Source: Erythroxylum novogranatense (Eukaryota; Streptophyta; Magnoliopsida; Malpighiales; Erythroxylaceae). Taken from it: a stretch of 64,000 nt of DNA. Every line of letters begins with the position of its first letter. Within the stretch, counting starts at the first letter, position 1. Location of the stretch: NCBI GenBank assembly GCA_029891385.1, contig CM057225.1, positions 78,145,887 through 78,209,886 of the forward strand. The letters run 5' to 3'. Position numbers and translations under genes: made by a program. This document shows, in pieces, positions 45,261-55,016 of this stretch. The notes under the pieces were generated by a model. That model did not search any database. It saw only the letters and a list, made by a program, of their open reading frames with translations, and was not told the origin of the DNA.

Positions 45261-47079
45261 TGTTAGAGTAGTGCCTAAAGGCAATCCCCTTTAGCGCTTT
45301 TTGTTTATAGTCATGTGCGACTTTATGAATAAATAAAGAAAGGCATGTTTCATTTATTTGATATTCTTTATGAATTGATATTGATCTTTAATCAAATTAA
45401 TGAAGTCCATGATATATGACATAGCATGAAGGAAATTATGATGTGATCATAATCTCGAGATTCCTATCATGTGCAATTATGTCGGTGTCATATTTTCCTA
45501 GTCATAGGATTAATGAGACCGACATCATTAATCCCACAGACTAGATATGCCATACTCCTTGATTTGATCAAGCGGTGGATCTCAAAACTGTAAATATGAG
45601 ATATTTAGAGTTGACATATGGATGCTTACTAGTGGTAGTAAGTTCATTGATGACTCGCCATGAGATCATCACATGGATTTAATGTCGGTGATAATCTCAT
45701 CATAGAATGGTGCAAGTATCCTTAGACTTGAGGTACTCAAGGATATCTTGATATCGATCCTGCATTTTGACTCCATTCCTCGTGGCCTTCCGGAGGTTAC
45801 TCATAGGGTGGTGCTTGGGTACAGTTTGAGGTATTCAAGGTAATTGAGTAGCTAATAAAGGATTCATCACTTCGTGAGAACGTAAGAGATACCACGCCTC
45901 TCGTCAGATCATTACTTTAAGTCTCGCCGAGCATGACTATGTCATGAAGAGTGTCTTCGTGGACATATAAAGTAATGAGTCCTCGACAGAACTGATTTCA
46001 CTTGGCTAGACTTAGTCTAGTAAGAGTTGACATATTAGCCATACTCATAACCAAGTGGGGTATAGGATGATGAAAGGACTAATTGCACAAGAATTGTACA
46101 TGGAAGGGTTCGTGATCCGGTTCGTGATGAATTCATCAAACCGATTACTTTCCGGTCAATTGGGGTCATGATGTGTTGCTAGATACCGCCATGACTTGCT
46201 CAGATTAATTGTTAATCTAAGTACCAACATAACCGAAACCTAAAGGGTCACACGATAAGAGTGTTTCAGAGGATCAGAAATAGTAATTGACAGAGTTCCA
46301 ATTATGGAGAGCATTAGATTAAATGGATCCCAATGAGATCGAGATATGTCCCGATGAGATCGCGATATTGATATTGCTGAAAAAGGTTTTCGGTGGTTTT
46401 TCCGTGTCGGGGCCTGAGACCGACTTCGTGTGATCGGACCACTTTAGTAATATATATACATATATATATATGATTAATTAATTAAATAATTAATTAATAT
46501 ATATATATATGTGTTGGTCACGTGGATGGAGGAGAAGAATCAAGGAAGCTTCCATTTGGAAGCTTAGTCATCATCTTTCATTTAATTACTAAAAGACAAA
46601 ATGAAATAAAGTAAGATGAGAAATGAAGATGATGCTCGTTGGTGATATAAACAAGAAAAGAAAGAGTCTTTTCTTGGTGAAATAGAAGGGTTCTTCGAGG
46701 TTTTATGAAAGGAAGAGAAAAGAAAGCTTAAGTGTTAAGCTTTGTAAAGAAAGTTTCATTTTCTTCTTCTTCATCAAGCCATCATCGATTTCTTCTCTTC
46801 TCCAAGCACAAGGTTCCAACGCTTTCTCAAGCTCTCCGTGATGTAGGTAGGTCTAGCAGCTCTTATTCTCGTTAGAAGCTATTCCGGGTCAAAAGGGTTT
46901 GACTCGGTTAGGTTTTCTGATCTCTGCGTGGATACTTTTAGAGATAGTCTCTATTGGCTATTCAGGTTTGAGGTTTTCATACCGACACCGGGATCCTGGG
47001 TTTCGGGAAGGTCCCAGGAATTAAAAATTTTTGTTTCCACTGCTGGAACATGTGATGTTCCTCCCGGGATTTTCCTACA
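45261..47079 (+). repeat. LTR 3 of the copia tandem
   Basis: 1819 bp, starting TGTTAGAGTAGTGCC and ending GATTTTCCTACA, followed by TACTA. Confidence 0.93.
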
Positions 47080-47084
47080 TACTA
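47080..47084. repeat. Target-site duplication TACTA (right copy)
   Basis: Matches 29478-29482. Confidence 0.9.
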
Positions 47085-47339
47085 GGCATAAATGTTCCTT
47101 CTCTCGGTGTTGTATTAGGTTCGGAAAGTGAATGGGTTTGATCTTTTGCCTGTGTAGGTGCAAGTGGAGGTGCAGGTGCAGGTGCAGGTGCCTTATTATG
47201 TGGTTGTGTACGATCGTTAAGTTCACTAGCTGCACTTCGAATTAGCTGACGGTACCGTGACTGCAGTTGTGTAGGAACTAAGCTACTTGGTGTAGCCTTA
47301 TTCTTCTTCTTGGGTAGACCAGGTCTCATGGGATTCACC
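47085..47339 (-). pseudogene. Ptta/En/Spm-type CACTA protein, exon cut by copia
   Basis: The minus-strand exon starts after an acceptor (TATTTGCAG) at 47339. It reads NPMRPGLPKKKNKATPSS, a QLQSRYRQLIRSA segment, and an Ala/Pro repeat (APAPAPAPPLAPTQ) from a short GGTGCA-type minisatellite (47157-47192). At 47085 the copia begins. The frame of this exon is the same as that of the piece ending at 29482, so the gene was continuous before insertion. Probable function: DNA-binding partner of the transposase. Upstream exons may include the repeated 69-nt exon at 50416-50484 and 51055-51123. Confidence 0.65.
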
Positions 47340-47371
47340 TGCAAATATCCATTAGGTAGAACAAAAAACAT

Positions 47372-49690
47372 TTGATAATAAAGAAAAATAAATGATAAAC
47401 ATTTGAAGTATTCCTATTGGGTAAGTATTCCTATTGCCAAGTGAATATATCATCTATAGAATATATCATGACCTATGTAGAATATATCATCTGTTAGAAT
47501 TTATTTTGTTAGAGAAGTTATGAGTTCGTTAGAGAATATAACTTGGTTAAATTCTAGAAATATAGTTTGTTAGTAATCATCTATATTCCTGTATAAGAAG
47601 CTATCACTATCTGTACTTTGATATGAAAAAATAATACAGAAGCAATCATCATTCTCCTTATGATGTTTTACATAGGATCAAAGCTGGAAAGATCCATCTT
47701 TGAATGGAACTTAGATGTTTCATTACCAAATAACCTATCATAACCTAATTCTACATCAAGGTTGTTGGTCAAGTATTAATGATAGAGATCCATTATATCT
47801 GCAGAACTCTGATCATACTAACATCGTTTTACAATAATACATTCAGATTTTCTAAACATAAGGACTAAGGAGAATTGTGAATTGAGATGCTGAAAGGAGT
47901 CCCCACAAGAAGAAACTGATATCCTATTCAGAAGAGTCCCCACATTCTCATATTCCAAAACATTCAAAATGGAACTCAAAATCTCAAATGAAATGATGCA
48001 TGTGCAAATTAAAGACACTGCACAAAACTTCCATAAAAATCTATCCTACATTGTATCAAAACTGCTCTTATATCTATCATACATAGTTATTTACATCAAA
48101 GTTGACTGTATGATGATGATCATTGGAAGATTATAGACTGATTTTGAATGAAGAGCTAGATGATTGGCATTATCTATGCTGTTTTTGTTCTTTGTGAACT
48201 TCAACATAAAGACAATCAAAATTAGATACAAAGATGTGCAATTCTCACAAAAGGGTTACAATTCTTCCAGCATTTAATAATGCTCATCAATTCTTAAGTG
48301 TCATCCTAAAGTAATCCTTTAGATTTCATTTATGTCTAGCCATAGAATCATCATTCTGAACTACTTCTGAACTACTTCACTTTGATATATACAAAACAGT
48401 CTTACAAGTCAGCATTGCATCACACAATAACAAACATGAATGGGGAAAATGTTGGCTGAGTTTACAGGTATCACACAAGCAAGCATTGCAATCAATACAC
48501 ATTTTACAGGTATCACAAGTCAGTCCATAACAAGTCAGTCCATACACTTTTTACAGGTATCACACAAGCAAGCATTGCAATCAATAAGAAACATGGAATA
48601 TGTTGGCTGAGTTATCAGCTATAGGGCTGCAGCTATATGGTACTCATGTAAGCAAAATTAGATGCCACTGGAGTTAAGGCTCATTGGACTTGCATTATGC
48701 ATTTCCAGAAAAACATTAATACTCACAATTGACTGATATGAAGTGGACAAAAAACTCTGCATATAATAGCATTGATAAGTTGAAGAAGAAGGGTTTGTTG
48801 AGCAAATTAAAGAAGAAAGAAAGAACTTGAATTATTCAGGTAGAAAAGAAAAGGAAAACAAGCATTAAGGTGATTGGCAGAATGCTTTCGCTTTACAAAT
48901 GGGGCATCGATGGAAATAGCATTGTTTCGGCTTTACTAATGGCAGACCTAGCTAATGACACCTGGCTATTCAGGGGAGAACAAAAGTTCAAAACAAGAAA
49001 ACACAAAACTATTATAGACTGATTTTGAATGAAGAGCTAGATGATTGGCATTAGTTATGCTGTTTTTGTTCTTTGTGAATGAAGAGGTAGATGTTCTTTG
49101 TGAATGAAGAGCTAGATGTTTACAAATCCAGCTATGTTGTAGCTAATATACAATTAATAAAATTTACATGCATTATGCATTTCCAGCTATGTTGCATTGG
49201 CATCTCCATGTTGAAATAAATTACAAAGAAACCTATGTTGTTGCTAAAACATTATCAACTACTAAAGACTACTTATTTGTTCATCTCTATGCAGCTTCTA
49301 CTTCATACACTACAACATATCATCAATCTGTAGTTGTAATAGAGCTATAACAATAGATGTAAATTACAATAAAGTAAAAGCTGGGAGCATCAATTTGTAC
49401 ATTACAATTTGTAAACTACAATCAGAAATTACAATCAGAAGTTGGGAGCATCAATTTGTAAATTACAATAGATTATCTACAATAAAGTAAAAGCTTGAAT
49501 GTAGAATGATACAAGGGTTACGATTGAGTTGAGAAGGCAAGTTCAGATTTTCACAACACAAATACATTATCTAATGCATTGTTGAACTTTAAACAGATTG
49601 CAAAATCAGCAGATTGAAAGCCATCAAGAACTATGAAATGTGAGAAGTCTATACATTGAAGAACTTTAAACTAATGCATTGTTGAAATTT
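47372..49690. other. CACTA internal non-coding region with scattered short duplications
   Basis: No gene recognised. Repeated pieces include a roughly 60-bp block around 48133 that recurs at 49012 (gactgattttgaatgaagag), a block acaggtatcacacaagcaag at 48465 and 48553, and gaagaagaagggtt units (48782 and later). Presumably intron or spacer of the CACTA element. Confidence 0.5.
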
Positions 49691-49888
49691 CATGAACTTT
49701 AAACTAATGCATTTTTGAACTTTAAACAGGATTGCAAAATCAGCACATGGAACTTTAAACAGGATTGCAAAATCAGCAGATTGAAATTTCATGAACTTTA
49801 AACTAATGCATTTTTGAACTTTAAACAGGATTGCAAAATCAGCACATGGAACTTTAAACAGTATTGCAAAATCAGCAGATTGAAATTT
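49691..49888. repeat. Tandem duplication of a 99-bp unit
   Basis: Two copies starting catgaactttaaactaatg at 49691 and 49790. Each contains two smaller aactttaaacaggattgcaa units. Confidence 0.8.
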
Positions 49889-50415
49889 CATGAAATTTCT
49901 TGTCACTCTTGCCAATTGTTCATAACTAGTAGATTAAAAATCTGCATATAATAGCATTGATAAGTTGAAGAAGAAGGGTTATGAAGTCCCCTACATGGTT
50001 AGTTCTATTGATGTTTAGGTATACTATCTTGCACAACTGAATTTGTACTTAACTTCATAACTGAATTGTTCATAACTGAATTTGTTCTTAAGTTCTTTCA
50101 CAACAGTAAAAAAATAAAGCAGCATGTCACCTAATCTATAAGAAACTAAATCTACTTTTCTAAGATGTTAAAGTTTATAAAATGGTCAACTTGGTGCAAA
50201 AACATGAAAAGATGTTAAAGTTTATAAGAGATGCATGTATCACTAGCACTTCCACACTTAGGAAATTTTAATCAATGTTAAACATCTAGATGACCTTGAA
50301 GTTCAAAACTCCAAGTTGACTTGTCCATTAACTAATCTGAATTAGTTAAGAATCAATCAAAACAGATATAATAATGCTCATCAATTCTGAAGTATCACCC
50401 TAAAGTATTGCTTAC

Positions 50416-50484
50416 CTTTCGATATTGCTCCACTTCAAATGACACCACAGATGAGTTAACGTTTGAACCCGTAGGAATAGCAAC
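50416..50484 (-). CDS. Putative 69-nt exon, copy 1
   Basis: On the minus strand, acceptor ATTTTAG and donor GTAAGC bound an open 23-codon stretch (VAIPTGSNVNSSVVSFEVEQYRK). It is duplicated at 51055-51123 and, diverged, at 57869-57937. It could be an upstream exon of the Ptta-type gene, since the next exon at 47339 would continue in frame; this is inference. Confidence 0.4.
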
Positions 50485-51054
50485 CTAAAATGATAAAGAG
50501 ATTTGCAATGTGAAAGTAATCAATTTAGAGGGATTAATAGCTATAAGAACGAAAATTAAACCAATTTAATGCTTGAAACACAAAAGAATAGATAATTGAA
50601 AAGTTGAAGAAGAAGGGTTATGAAGTCCTCTACATGGTTAGTTCTATTGATGTTTAGGTATACTATCTTGCACAACTGAATTTGTACTTAACTTCATAAC
50701 TGAATTGTTCATAACTGAATTTGTTCTTAAGTTCTTTCACAAAAGTAAAAAAATGAAGCAGCATGTCACCTAATCTATAAGAAACTAAATCTACTTTTCT
50801 AAGATGTTAAAGTTTATAAAATGGTCAACTTGGTGCAAAAACATGAAAAGATGTTAAAGTTTATAAGAGATGCATGTATTACTAGCACTTCCACACTTAG
50901 GAAATTTTAGTCAATGTTAAACATCTAGATGACCTTGAAGTTCAAAACTCCAAGTTGACTTGTCCATTAACTAATCTGAATTAGTTAAGAATCAATCAAA
51001 ACAGATATAATAATGCTCATCAATTCTGAAGTATCACCCTAAAGTATTGCTTAC

Positions 51055-51123
51055 CTTTCGATATTGCTCCACTTCAAATGACACCACAGATGAGTTAACG
51101 TTTGAACCCGTAGGAATAGCAAC
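51055..51123 (-). CDS. Putative 69-nt exon, copy 2
   Basis: Same exon and splice sites as 50416-50484, 639 bp away in the tandem duplication, with the frame intact. Confidence 0.4.
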
Positions 51124-51521
51124 CTAAAATGATAAAGGGATTTGCAATGTGAAAGTAATCAATTTAGAGGGATTAATGGCTATAAGAACGAAAATTAAAC
51201 CAATTTAATGCATGAAACACAAAAGAATAGATAATTGAAAAGTTGAAGAAGAAGGGTTATGAAGTCCTCTACGTTGGTTGATGCTTTTGATGAGTATATT
51301 TGTTGGTCAGTTTGGTTAGTTATGAATTCCTCTACTTGTGAATAGATAATTGAAAAGTTGAAGAAGAAGGGTTATGAAGGGCAGAATATAGATCAACAAA
51401 GGTACAAGTGCATAATAATAATTTATTCATCATCGCCATCGCTTCATCTTCAGATACAATATCACATTCATTCTCACTATTGCTTGTCTCTAAGTCATCG
51501 AATCGCCATTCAAACGCTGTT

Positions 51522-52061
51522 CTAATTCACCACAACATTATTTATTACATCATAAGCAATATCATTCCGATCTAAAAACTCTAAGGAACATTCCTCGAGA
51601 TCCACTCGAACATCAGAAGATTCCTCAGTGTCATCTGCATCTTCTTCATTACCATGCAATGGGATATCATACGCACGTCTAACTTCACATTCTTGAACAA
51701 TCCGCCAATTTGAACCATGTAACAAGTCTTCAACTAAATAAATTTGCTTTGCTTGGTTTGCCAAAACAAATGGGTCATCCTTGAACCAGAACTTAGTAAC
51801 GTTGATGCTTTTTAGAATGCCGTTGACCCTCATATTCGAACGGCCAAGATCGTACCATTTGCATTTGAAAAGCACAACACTTTTACCTCGAACATATTCA
51901 AGCCTTATAATATCTATCAGCATTCCATAAAATGTTATATCATCTTCCCCATAATTTCCTAACACTGCCACACCGCTGTTTTGTGTAATCCTTCGTGCAT
52001 CACGGGCTTCAGTGCGAAATCGCATGCCATTTGTATTGCATACAGAATACTTTTGTACCAA
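51522..52061 (-). CDS. TNP2 transposase gene, DUF4216 exon
   Basis: 179 codons open on the minus strand. NSGVAVLGNYGEDDITFYGMLIDI, then VLFKCKWYDLG and FVLANQAKQIYLVEDLLHGSNW, is the DUF4216 module that closes the TNP2-type protein of plant CACTA elements. The tail is acidic (EEDADDTEESSD). Its role in transposition is not known. The first Met is internal; the exon probably begins upstream of 52061 after an acceptor. Confidence 0.85.
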   Translation of the reverse strand: MVQKYSVCNTNGMRFRTEARDARRITQNSGVAVLGNYGEDDITFYGMLIDIIRLEYVRGKSVVLFKCKWYDLGRSNMRVNGILKSINVTKFWFKDDPFVLANQAKQIYLVEDLLHGSNWRIVQECEVRRAYDIPLHGNEEDADDTEESSDVRVDLEECSLEFLDRNDIAYDVINNVVVN

Positions 52062-52378
52062 GCTACGAGGTCCACGTACAATGCATAGAGAGACTCAAAC
52101 ATATTTCCTTCACGGAGCTAGTTACTGTCGTCATCTATATGAAGACATGATTCATAGTTAATAATATATAATTATTAGTTAACACCACGTACAAATGTTC
52201 TGCTCACCCGACGCTTTAACCATTGACAAAATTGTTCTCTATGTCTCCTATCAACATGCAATGGACTTTGTTGCCTCATTCATCCATGTGCTCACTATGA
52301 ACCATATTAAAGTCAATCAATATTATATCACCATCTAAACTTATGACATATCTTAATTTGCCAAAGGGTTAGAAAAAC

Positions 52379-52684
52379 TTACTCAATAAAGGGCCTAATC
52401 TCATGACAATTCATTAGCACATACCAATGTGCAATATCTAGCTCATTTGTAGGAAGAGCAATTGTTTTGGCAAGACCAATCGGTTTACATTGTTGAAAGA
52501 ATACCGATATGTCACTACCATCAACCATATCATTGAAGCGCTCTGGCACATTGAAGTTGGTCTCAATTCCTTTTAAATACATTGAACAGAATGTCATGCA
52601 CTCTTTAACAACATACGTTTCTACAATTGACCCTTTCGGACGTGCTTTATTTCTAACAAATCCCTTTAGTGTACCTAGGAATCT
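52379..52684 (-). CDS. TNP2 transposase gene, exon with end of DUF4218
   Basis: Minus-strand exon between acceptor TTGTTCAG (after which FLGTLKGFVRNKARPKGSI follows) and donor GTAAGT just below the IRPFIE residues. ETYVVKECMTFCSMYLKG is typical of the second half of DUF4218. It continues the frame of the 53700-52747 segment across an intron of about 80 bp (donor GTATTA). Confidence 0.75.
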   Translation of the reverse strand, partial: RFLGTLKGFVRNKARPKGSIVETYVVKECMTFCSMYLKGIETNFNVPERFNDMVDGSDISVFFQQCKPIGLAKTIALPTNELDIAHWYVLMNCHEIRPFIE

Positions 52685-52746
52685 GAACAAATGATTAACC
52701 ATAATTAGATAGGCCACTATTTACTCAAATCTTAAAAGTCATAACA

Positions 52747-53700
52747 TTAATTTAAATAATACCTCTCAATTGGATACATCCATCTATACACAACCGGTCC
52801 ACCAAGTAAGGCTTCATTTGGCAAATGAATCACCAAATGTACCATCACATCAAAGAATGTCGGTGGGTATATAATTTCAAGCTTGCATAAGATTAAAGTT
52901 ATTTCATGACACATATTCTGTACCTGATCCTTATTCAAGCTTCGTCTACAAATTCGGCGAAAGAAGTCCCCCAACTCTATTAAAACACCTGTCACATCTT
53001 TATTCAAGATAGAACGTGTTCCTAATGGTAGAATGCTTTGTAACAATACATGACAATCATGGGACTTAAGTCCACTAATCTTCCTCTCATCAACATTAAC
53101 ACATCTAGATATATTCGATGCGTAACCATCTGGAAACTTCACCTGCTTTACAAACTCACAAAACTTCTTCTTCTCATCGGCAGACATTGTATAGCATACT
53201 GGAGGTTTTCCAACAATAGCTCCATCAGCTGCTCTTATCAAGTGTAATTCTTTTCGAATATTCATATCTTCCAAATCAATTCGCGCCTTGATTATATCTT
53301 TGCTTTTACCTTCAACATTCATTAAGGTACCAAGGATATTGTCACAAATATTCTTTTCTATATGCATGACATCAAGGTTATGCCTTAATCTTAACTTATG
53401 CCAATATGGTAGTTCAAAAAGAATACTTTTTTTATTCCAATTCAACTCTCCTTCCAATCTCCTTCTCCTCTTATTGCTGGGGTGCTTCCCATAACATATA
53501 TTCTGAATATGACTTAATTGTTCCACCATATCATCCCCATCTGGTAAGTTAGGTATAGGCCGATGATCACTCTTGCCATCAAACTTCTTGCTTTTCCTCC
53601 ATGGGTGATTATAAGGAAGGAAACGACGATGGCCTAGGTATCCAATCTTACTTCTTAACTTACAAGAAGGAGTGTCCTTGTTACAAACAGGACATGCCAT
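52747..53700 (-). CDS. TNP2 transposase core, C-terminal half plus DUF4218
   Basis: 317 codons open on the minus strand. ACPVCNKDT then GYLGHRRFLPYNHPWR is the distinctive TNP2 (Transposase_21) segment. YWHKLRLRHNLDVMHIEKNICDNILGT is its end. LKSHDCHVLLQSILPLG opens DUF4218. It directly continues 54225-53701; only a TAA at 53703-53701 separates the two, replacing the residue between TKG and MACPVC. The enzyme would cut and join CACTA ends in the nucleus. Confidence 0.88.
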   Translation of the reverse strand: MACPVCNKDTPSCKLRSKIGYLGHRRFLPYNHPWRKSKKFDGKSDHRPIPNLPDGDDMVEQLSHIQNICYGKHPSNKRRRRLEGELNWNKKSILFELPYWHKLRLRHNLDVMHIEKNICDNILGTLMNVEGKSKDIIKARIDLEDMNIRKELHLIRAADGAIVGKPPVCYTMSADEKKKFCEFVKQVKFPDGYASNISRCVNVDERKISGLKSHDCHVLLQSILPLGTRSILNKDVTGVLIELGDFFRRICRRSLNKDQVQNMCHEITLILCKLEIIYPPTFFDVMVHLVIHLPNEALLGGPVVYRWMYPIERYYLN

Positions 53701-54225
53701 TTAGCCTTTTGTACTCCACCCAGAAACAGTACCATATGCTGGGAAGTCATTAATAGTCCACATTAAAGATGCATGCAATCGAAACTTTTCTCCTTTTGAA
53801 ACATCAAAACCATCCTCCCATAACATCTTTAGCTCATCTAGTAGTGGTCTCATATAGACGTCAATGTCTCTACCGACCGCTTTCGGACCAGGAATAACCA
53901 ACGATAGCATAAAGAATGACTCATCCATACACATCCATGGGGGTAAATTGTATGCCAAGAGAACAACAGGCCACACGCTATATGAAACTGACAAATTACC
54001 ATGTGGATTGAATCCATCTGTTGCTAACCCTAGTCTCACATTACGTGGTTCTCTAGCAAACTCAGGATATAGCTCATCAAAGCCCTTCCAAGCTTCTCCA
54101 TCAGAAGGATGAACCATGTTATTACTGTCACCTTTAGGCCTATCATTATGCCACATCATCTGTTTAGCGGTCTTACTTGACATGAATAATCGTTGTAATC
54201 TTGAGGTTAATGGAAAGTATCGCAA
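53701..54225 (-). CDS. TNP2 transposase core, N-terminal half
   Basis: 174 codons open on the minus strand. RYFPLTSRLQRLFMS, DGEAWKGFDELYPEFA and RLGLATDGFNPHGNLS are the diagnostic TNP2 motifs; the Asp of ATDGFNP is a conserved catalytic-type residue of this family. CMDESFFMLSLVIPGPKA and FRLHASLMWTINDFPAYG follow. The frame extends upstream without interruption to the TAG at 54288-54286 (a GTSRWR-like zinc-ribbon block lies between), so Met 54225 is not the natural start. Confidence 0.88.
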   Translation of the reverse strand: MRYFPLTSRLQRLFMSSKTAKQMMWHNDRPKGDSNNMVHPSDGEAWKGFDELYPEFAREPRNVRLGLATDGFNPHGNLSVSYSVWPVVLLAYNLPPWMCMDESFFMLSLVIPGPKAVGRDIDVYMRPLLDELKMLWEDGFDVSKGEKFRLHASLMWTINDFPAYGTVSGWSTKG

Positions 54226-54285
54226 TACTTTATGTGGTATCTTCTTACCCCTGCCATCATTAATTCTCCATCTTGATGTTCCACA

Positions 54286-54750
54286 CTAGGGAAAACTTTC
54301 CAAGTCCCCATACTCTTTCCAATACAGGCAACAATCGTACTTACATGCATGTATCGACACATACCCCAAGCCTAGGCTCCTTAGAAATTGATTTGCTTCA
54401 TAATAGGACTTCGGCAAAGATTGACAATTAGGTAATACATCCTTCAGCAGAGCAAGTAACATGTCAAATGACTTATTGCTCCACTTGTTGTATACTTTCA
54501 AATGAAGCAACTTTATTATAAACGACAACTTAGTGAAATTCTTACATCCCGGATACAACTCTTCAGCAGCTTTACTCAACAATTCTTGCAAGCCACCCAT
54601 CATAGATTCGTCAACGCCTGTACGAGGACTCCTTCTGTCCTGATTAATTGGACAATCATTTAAGAAAGTGCCCGCATCATCAAGCAAATCTTGCATCCCA
54701 TCATCCTCCTCATCACCATCACCTTCATTAATATCAATGCATCCCATCAT
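54286..54750 (-). CDS. TNP2 gene, segment between N-terminal and core domains
   Basis: 154 codons open on the minus strand: an acidic linker (EGDGDEEDDGMQDLLDDAG), then AAEELYPGCKNFTKLSF, KWSNKSFDMLLALLKDVLP and SLPKSYYEANQFLRSLGLGY. This is the conserved region before the TNP2 catalytic core, ending in Cys-rich YDCCLYWKEY. It ends in a TAG (54288-54286) where the family has one more residue of a CxxC pair. Its start overlaps the previous frame by 4 bp, the sign of a one-base shift. Confidence 0.82.
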   Translation of the reverse strand: MMGCIDINEGDGDEEDDGMQDLLDDAGTFLNDCPINQDRRSPRTGVDESMMGGLQELLSKAAEELYPGCKNFTKLSFIIKLLHLKVYNKWSNKSFDMLLALLKDVLPNCQSLPKSYYEANQFLRSLGLGYVSIHACKYDCCLYWKEYGDLESFP

Positions 54751-55016
54751 CCAAACCTTTCTTCCCTAGAGATAAATCTATATTCTGGGGCTTCACCATG
54801 TAGAACCCAGCGGGTGTATGATTGGTCCATGTCGAATTGCATTAAATTTTCAACAACATTCGTCTGACACCTCTTATAACAATTCATGCAACGTGCACAA
54901 GGGCATGAAATCTCACACTCTTTGCCCTTTTTTCCAGCCACAAAACTCAAAAACATCCTAACTCCATCAATGTATTCACGAGAAACCCTTACACTTTTCA
55001 TCCAACTCTTGTCCAT
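54747..55016 (-). CDS. TNP2 gene, transposase-associated domain (start)
   Basis: 89 codons from a plausible natural start (MDKSWMKSVRVSREYIDGV). CPCARCMN and RWVLHGEAPEY complete the transposase-associated domain that opens plant TNP2-type proteins. The frame then ends at 54747 while the next segment starts at 54750 in another frame. With the stops at 54286 and 53701 and this shift, the transposase is not made as one protein from the sequence as given. Confidence 0.85.
   Translation of the reverse strand: MDKSWMKSVRVSREYIDGVRMFLSFVAGKKGKECEISCPCARCMNCYKRCQTNVVENLMQFDMDQSYTRWVLHGEAPEYRFISREERFG

Larger units (their letters stand above)
41387..45271 (+). pseudogene. Broken gag-pol of copia copy C (best preserved copy)
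   Basis: Gag begins at ATG 41387. A basic segment and zinc knuckle lie at 41980-42115 (GHWRRNCK in one frame), the protease DTG at 42221, and the pre-integrase and integrase are nearly continuous at 42302-43455. Reverse transcriptase is open at 43896-44684 with YVDD at 44277-44288. RNase H runs to a stop at 45269-45271, ten bases into LTR 3. The polypurine tract is AAGTGGGAGA (45249-45258). Fewer breaks than copy B, but gag, the integrase/RT junction (43450-43900) and the RNase H start (44600-45000) are out of frame. Confidence 0.88.
29483..47079 (+). mobile_element. Tandem Angela/Tork-like Ty1/copia: LTR-internal-LTR-internal-LTR
   Basis: Three LTRs (29483-31316, 37347-39174, 45261-47079) separate two complete internal regions (31317-37346, copy B; 39175-45260, copy C), all on the plus strand. 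Only one pair of 5-bp duplications (TACTA) surrounds the whole array, so it entered as one insertion and was later expanded, or was inserted as a multimer. The three LTRs are almost identical outside patches of CAG/CTG-related differences, so the insertion is young. The array interrupts a CACTA gene. Confidence 0.93.
49962..51270. repeat. Tandem duplication of a 639-bp unit
   Basis: Unit 1 is 49962-50600, unit 2 is 50601-51239 and a partial third starts at 51240; each begins aagttgaagaagaagggtta. The units differ at only a few positions. Each contains the 69-nt putative exon. Confidence 0.9.

Noticed and set aside
49649..49915. Minus-strand ORF with repeated FAILFKV units
   Set aside because: Reflects the 99-bp tandem duplication and not a protein repeat family.
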